Shown: positions 14,854 through 17,790 of the stretch, piece by piece | Position numbering within the stretch: the first letter of the stretch is position 1 | Layout of the letters: every line of letters starts with the position of its first letter | DNA from: an uncultured Bacilli bacterium | GTDB lineage: Bacteria > Bacillota_I > Bacilli_A > RF39 > UBA660 | Length of the DNA stretch: 17,790 nt | Direction: 5' to 3' | NCBI GenBank assembly: GCA_910587535.1 | Contig: CAJUKM010000028.1 | Coordinates: forward strand, 1-17,790 | Notes under the pieces: generated by a model | The model's input: the letters and a program-made list of their open reading frames with translations, nothing else | The model's database searches: none | What the model was told of the DNA's origin: nothing | Position numbers and translations under genes: made by a program

Positions 14854-14865
14854 TCCTAATTTTTT
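14837..14865 (+). terminator. Terminator spanning the stop codon of the 212-residue gene
   Basis: AAATTAGGA (14837-14845) pairs with TCCTAATTT (14854-14862), and the T run continues to 14865. The stop TAA (14851-14853) is in the 8-nt loop. Confidence 0.78.
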
Positions 14866-14866
14866 C

Positions 14867-14895
14867 TTTACAAAAATATATTAAATATGTATAAT
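14867..14895 (+). promoter_or_regulatory. rpsD: rpsD promoter
   Basis: -35 TTTACA (14867-14872), 17-nt spacer, perfect -10 TATAAT (14890-14895). Transcription would start near 14902, giving a 5' leader of about 150 nt. Confidence 0.8.
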
Positions 14896-14901
14896 ACAGA
14901 T

Positions 14902-15051
14902 AGCATTTATGGCAGTTTATGCCTATTTACCTATATGTGTTTGTACTCGTTTTAAGTAACTTACTGCCAAGCGAACAATTTTACAAACTCCCATAGGAAA
15001 AAATAGACAAACTCTATCAATATGCAAATACAAAGGAAAGGAGAATATAAC
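14902..15051 (+). promoter_or_regulatory. Structured rpsD leader, candidate S4 autoregulatory element
   Basis: The leader has TGGCAGT (14910-14916) complementary to ACTGCCA (14963-14969). The same GGCA can instead pair with TGCC at 14920-14923 to form a local hairpin, so two structures exclude each other. CTCC at 14988-14991 could mask the GGAG of the ribosome-binding site (15040-15043). In Firmicutes, S4 is known to repress its own mRNA through a leader structure; assignment here rests on position and these pairings only. Confidence 0.5.
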
Positions 15052-15654
15052 ATGGCAAGATATACAGGACCTGCTTACAAAAAATCTAGAAGATTAGGAT
15101 TTAGTACTCTTGAAACTGGAAAAGAACTTGCAAAAAGACCTTATGCTCCAGGACAACATGGAACAGATAGAAAGAAAAAAGCAAGCGAATATGGAACTCA
15201 GCTCCAAGAAAAACAAAAGATGAGATTCATGTACGGTTTAACTGAAAAACAGTTCAAAAGAACTTTTGAAAAAGCTTCTAAAATGCAGGGTATCGCTGGT
15301 GAAAACTTCTTTAAATTGCTAGAAAGTCGCCTAGACAATGTCGTTTATAGAATGGGACTTTCAAACACTAGACGTGGTGCAAGACAACTTGTAAACCATG
15401 GACACATTTTAGTCGATGGCAATAAAGTTGATATTCCTTCATACAGCGTTAAACCAGGAAGTACTATAAGCATAAAAGAAAGATCTTTAGAACATCCAGC
15501 AATTAAAGCTGCTCTAGAGATGAACATCACTCGCCCTGCTTTCGTCGATTTCGATACAAAGAAGATGAGTGGTACATATATCAGATTCCCTGAAAGAAGC
15601 GAACTTACAGCTGAAATCAACGAATCTATGATAGTTGAATTCTACAACAGATAA
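15052..15654 (+). CDS. rpsD: 30S ribosomal protein S4
   Basis: 200 residues, the standard length. It begins M-A-R-Y-T-G-P-A-Y-K-K-S-R-R-L-G and contains K-R-P-Y-A-P-G-Q-H-G, L-Q-E-K-Q-K-M-R-F-M-Y-G, the S4 RNA-binding domain (L-D-N-V-V-Y-R, R-Q-L-V-N-H-G-H-I-L-V-D-G, V-D-I-P-S-Y) and ends I-V-E-F-Y-N-R. It has no N-terminal zinc cysteines (C-minus form). S4 is a primary 16S rRNA binder that starts assembly of the 30S body, and it often represses its own synthesis. The start at 15052 is fixed by AAAGGAG 8 nt upstream and by family length; an upstream in-frame ATG at 15022 lies before that site and is not used. It is monocistronic, with its own promoter, leader and terminator. Confidence 0.99.
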   Translation: MARYTGPAYKKSRRLGFSTLETGKELAKRPYAPGQHGTDRKKKASEYGTQLQEKQKMRFMYGLTEKQFKRTFEKASKMQGIAGENFFKLLESRLDNVVYRMGLSNTRRGARQLVNHGHILVDGNKVDIPSYSVKPGSTISIKERSLEHPAIKAALEMNITRPAFVDFDTKKMSGTYIRFPERSELTAEINESMIVEFYNR

Positions 15655-15661
15655 TGAAATT

Positions 15662-15690
15662 CTCTATACCTTTTGGTATAGAGTTTTTAT
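15662..15690 (+). terminator. rpsD: rpsD terminator
   Basis: Perfect 9-bp stem CTCTATACC (15662-15670) and GGTATAGAG (15675-15683) with a TTTT loop, then TTTTTATTTT. Confidence 0.92.
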
Positions 15691-15691
15691 T

Positions 15692-15724
15692 TTATAAAAA
15701 AGTACTAACATCGATTAGTACTTT
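15692..15724 (-). terminator. Terminator of the PH-domain gene, overlapping its stop
   Basis: On the minus strand, AAAGTACTAA pairs perfectly with TTAGTACTTT (loop TCGATG), followed by TTTTATAA. The stop codon TAA (15715-15717) is part of the first stem arm. It faces the rpsD terminator. Confidence 0.82.
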
Positions 15725-16167
15725 AATTTCATTATCTCATCGTTTATTAGTCTATCTAAATCTCCTTTTAAAAGATCTTGACCACTGACAATTCTACTTA
15801 TACAAGTATATAAGATTCTAAGACGTATCTTATCTTCTGGTTTCATGTTGATAAATCTTAGATTTACAGGATAACTACAATCTAAGAATAGATTTAAAAC
15901 TCCACTATCTTCTTCAAAGGTTACAGATATCGTCGAAATAGATCTATATGGAATAGTATATATCTGCTTGCTGTTCTTATTAAAACTGTCGAATAAGACT
16001 ATTTTACTATCTGTAAAAACTCCATGATCTCTATCTGTTTTATAAGCTACTAAAATTAATTCATTATCTAGAATGTAATGCTTAATGTAGCCAGGAAGAT
16101 CATCTTTGTTGAAAGCTTTTGAAAACTTAAATTCTTTTGTTAGCTCTTTATATTTGACATACTGCAT
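15715..16167 (-). CDS. Bacterial PH-domain protein (bPH_1-like)
   Basis: 150 residues, cytoplasmic. The core follows the bacterial pleckstrin-homology pattern: Y-I-L-D-N-E-L-I-L-V-A-Y-K-T-D-R-D-H-G (32-50), V-F-T-D-S-K-I-V-L-F-D (50-60), I-Y-T-I-P-Y-R-S-I-S-T-I-S-V (69-82), strands L-N-L-F-L and P-V-N-L-R-F, and a closing helix. The F-T-x-x-(K/R)-I-(V/I) and I-P-Y-x-S-I motifs are the usual family marks. Function in the family is poorly defined; stress or membrane-related roles are suggested for some. AGGTGG lies 7 nt before the ATG. An extended -10 just upstream suggests its own transcript, and no terminator is seen between it and the surface-protein gene upstream, so read-through is also possible. 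Confidence 0.8.
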   Translation of the reverse strand: MQYVKYKELTKEFKFSKAFNKDDLPGYIKHYILDNELILVAYKTDRDHGVFTDSKIVLFDSFNKNSKQIYTIPYRSISTISVTFEEDSGVLNLFLDCSYPVNLRFINMKPEDKIRLRILYTCISRIVSGQDLLKGDLDRLINDEIMKLKY

Positions 16168-16188
16168 ATATTATTACCACCTAAAAAC

Positions 16189-16197
16189 ATTATAACA
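16189..16197 (-). promoter_or_regulatory. Extended -10 promoter of the PH-domain gene
   Basis: TGTTATAAT on the minus strand, about 22 bp before the start codon. No good -35 box is seen at 17 nt (AGATAT), which fits an extended -10 type. Confidence 0.5.
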
Positions 16198-16223
16198 TGA
16201 AATCTTTTCATATATCTACTATT

Positions 16224-17771
16224 TTATAAAGTATCACTTGCGTCTCTATAAGGATTGTTAATAGTCCCATCGCCTATCATTGTTTGGACATACTCAGCTT
16301 TCAAGTTTATTACCGGAGCGACTCCACCACTAGAACCGTAGTAGCCCATAAAATTTAAGCTACTATTTTCAGGGTACACACCAGCACCTTTACCATCAAA
16401 ATAGCAAGGCGAGAGCGACCAATACCATGATCCCTTATATAGATAATAATTTGAATTGGATGTATTCCATTTTCCACTTCCCGCCGCTACTATTTCATCT
16501 GCTGTAATCAAACCCACTGGATATGTTAAGTCCCCATTTCCTTTATTCTCATCACTAACAGTGAATGCATCGTTCTTTTGTGGACACGTAAATTTCGGTT
16601 GCACTTTACTTAAATCTGTATTCCATACGTTTGTTCTAGCCGTTGCCCCATATGCAGTTACTAGTGTTCCATAACCTAAGCCTGTATCACTTGTATTACC
16701 CGTTTCTGTACTTCCAGGTGTTGTTCTATCATTACAAAACACTACATCGGCAATTCTATATTCCAAGTTCTTATCTACTATGTTTGTCTTATACCATAAA
16801 TCTACTTCTGTTTTCAAGTCTGAATTCGTTTCATTAGTTTGAGCCTGAGATTTTGATATACTTGCTTCTCCCAGTGCTCCTCCAAACATCCAGCCTACGT
16901 ACTTTGCATCATTATATTGTGCATTGAATGCTTTATCTGTGTATGCAAACTTTTCCGTATTTGATACTCCATTCGCATATCCTTGGGTTCCATCATAGAT
17001 GATTCTTAAACTTCCATCACCATTTACTCTGATGATTCTCCAATAGAAGTTTCCAAGTTTGACATAGTTATTCGTCACAGCTCCGCGATAGTAATAACTT
17101 GTTCCATAGTCATCTTCCATCGCATATACGCCTTCATCGGTCGTTGCAGGTTCTGCAAAGTTTGGTTTTACTTCTTTAGCAACTACTTCTAGGTAATCTA
17201 ACGTCTCTTTTGATGGACTAATAGCTTCGCCTATTTTAAATTTACTTGCAAATATCGCATTTATATCTTCATTTTGATTTATATCCAAGTTGTTAAATGT
17301 AATAGATAATCTGTAGTAATAGGTTGCTCCTGCTGGTATGGTCAAATCTGTTGCTAGATTCTTTTCGGCCGACTTTCTAGATTGAGGAACATTGCTATTT
17401 GCAGTTTGGACATTAGACCATTCTCCATCTACAGATGTTTTATATTCTAATCTATATGAAAGAGACTCTTTCATGTAAGTATTTATCATATCACTAAAGA
17501 GCATATTGGTCGTAACATCTTGGGTTCCAGTGTTTCTAATTTTAAATTCTTTCGTTACACTTTCACCCAATGAAAGAGTTGCGTTTATTCCATCAGAATT
17601 ATCTTCGAATACTAGAGCGAGTGTCCCAGAAGTGATAGTTAGTTCTTGCTTCTCTTCTCTACCTAAACTAGTCATAAAGTAAGCATATGTTCCCAGTGTA
17701 CTAGCGAGTACTATAGTTATTGCACATAACCCCAGAATAAATATCTTTTTTCTATTATTTCTTTCTTCCAT
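16224..17771 (-). CDS. SipW-type (TasA/camelysin-like) surface protein with lectin-like C-terminal domain
   Basis: 515 residues from the ATG at 17771, chosen because AGAGG lies 7 nt upstream; an ATG six codons earlier touches the window edge. Residues 9-32 hold the hydrophobic segment and L-G-T-Y-A-Y-F, the signal for SipW-type cleavage. Residues 40-180 resemble the TasA/camelysin beta-sandwich (S-G-T-L-A-L-V-F, then a region like V-T-K-E-F-K-I-R-N-T-G-T). Residues 203-515 are the domain shared with the 722-residue protein, with Y-W-S-L-S (449-453), V-A-P-V-I-N-L (484-490) and the end G-D-G-T-I-N-N-P-Y. There is no LPXTG, and no B-repeat, unlike the paralogue. It is probably an exported fibre- or matrix-type protein with a binding domain; this role is inferred. 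Confidence 0.83.
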   Translation of the reverse strand: MEERNNRKKIFILGLCAITIVLASTLGTYAYFMTSLGREEKQELTITSGTLALVFEDNSDGINATLSLGESVTKEFKIRNTGTQDVTTNMLFSDMINTYMKESLSYRLEYKTSVDGEWSNVQTANSNVPQSRKSAEKNLATDLTIPAGATYYYRLSITFNNLDINQNEDINAIFASKFKIGEAISPSKETLDYLEVVAKEVKPNFAEPATTDEGVYAMEDDYGTSYYYRGAVTNNYVKLGNFYWRIIRVNGDGSLRIIYDGTQGYANGVSNTEKFAYTDKAFNAQYNDAKYVGWMFGGALGEASISKSQAQTNETNSDLKTEVDLWYKTNIVDKNLEYRIADVVFCNDRTTPGSTETGNTSDTGLGYGTLVTAYGATARTNVWNTDLSKVQPKFTCPQKNDAFTVSDENKGNGDLTYPVGLITADEIVAAGSGKWNTSNSNYYLYKGSWYWSLSPCYFDGKGAGVYPENSSLNFMGYYGSSGGVAPVINLKAEYVQTMIGDGTINNPYRDASDTL

Positions 17772-17790
17772 AAACTTGCCTCTTATCATT

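Noticed and set aside
15022..15051. Ten-residue N-terminal extension of S4
   Set aside because: It lies upstream of and across the ribosome-binding site, and S4 in this group begins M-A-R-Y-T-G-P with a total of 200 residues.
17772..17789. Six-residue extension of the 515-residue protein
   Set aside because: A good AGAGG site serves the second ATG; the upstream region of the first ATG is outside the window, so it cannot be fully excluded.
1..17790. tRNA, rRNA, insertion sequence, integrase or phage genes
   Set aside because: None seen on either strand; the duplicated tract has no inverted ends or transposase.

Overview
The window comes from a low-GC Gram-positive bacterium of the Bacilli. 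RpsD is of the 200-residue Firmicutes type lacking zinc cysteines, EzrA is a Bacilli cell-division protein, ribosome-binding sites are AGGAGG-like, and the standard code is used (TGG for Trp, TGA as a stop). The load of B-repeat surface proteins and prepilin-like proteins fits an uncultured gut Bacilli lineage such as RF39 or its relatives. That placement is an inference.

Layout: (1) 1-390: the end of a GNAT acetyltransferase (+) and a bidirectional terminator. (2) 412-2690: a large SipW-type surface protein (-) with one InlB-type B-repeat and a lectin-like C-terminal domain. (3) 2733-10821: two tandem, homologous minus-strand operons. Each starts with a giant prepilin-like protein (N-terminal GFTLVE motif, a long array of B-repeats, a Gly/Ser linker and a Cys-rich tail). 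Each continues with two small N-terminally anchored proteins. Each has its own promoter and terminator. The two prepilin-like genes share a perfect 1,160-bp identity tract inside more diverged flanks, a mark of recent gene conversion. (4) 10826-13747: a CapA-like lipoprotein and EzrA (-). (5) 13763-14865: a divergent operon of two overlapping unknown genes (+). (6) 14867-15690: rpsD (+) with a long structured leader. (7) 15692-16197: a bacterial PH-domain protein (-). (8) 16224-17771: a second SipW-type surface protein (-) whose C-terminal domain is paralogous to that at 412-1320.

The housekeeping core (ezrA, rpsD) is surrounded by modular cell-surface genes. B-repeats are shared by the prepilin-like proteins and the 722-residue protein, and the lectin-like domain is shared by the 722- and 515-residue proteins. 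The most interesting unit is the tandem pair of prepilin-adhesin operons. They appear to be surface filaments or stalks with a conserved base, a conversion-homogenised body and divergent Cys-rich ends, co-expressed with small membrane-anchored proteins that resemble the molybdopterin-oxidoreductase fold. No pilus assembly ATPase, prepilin peptidase, signal peptidase SipW, reverse transcriptase or recombinase is encoded in the window.
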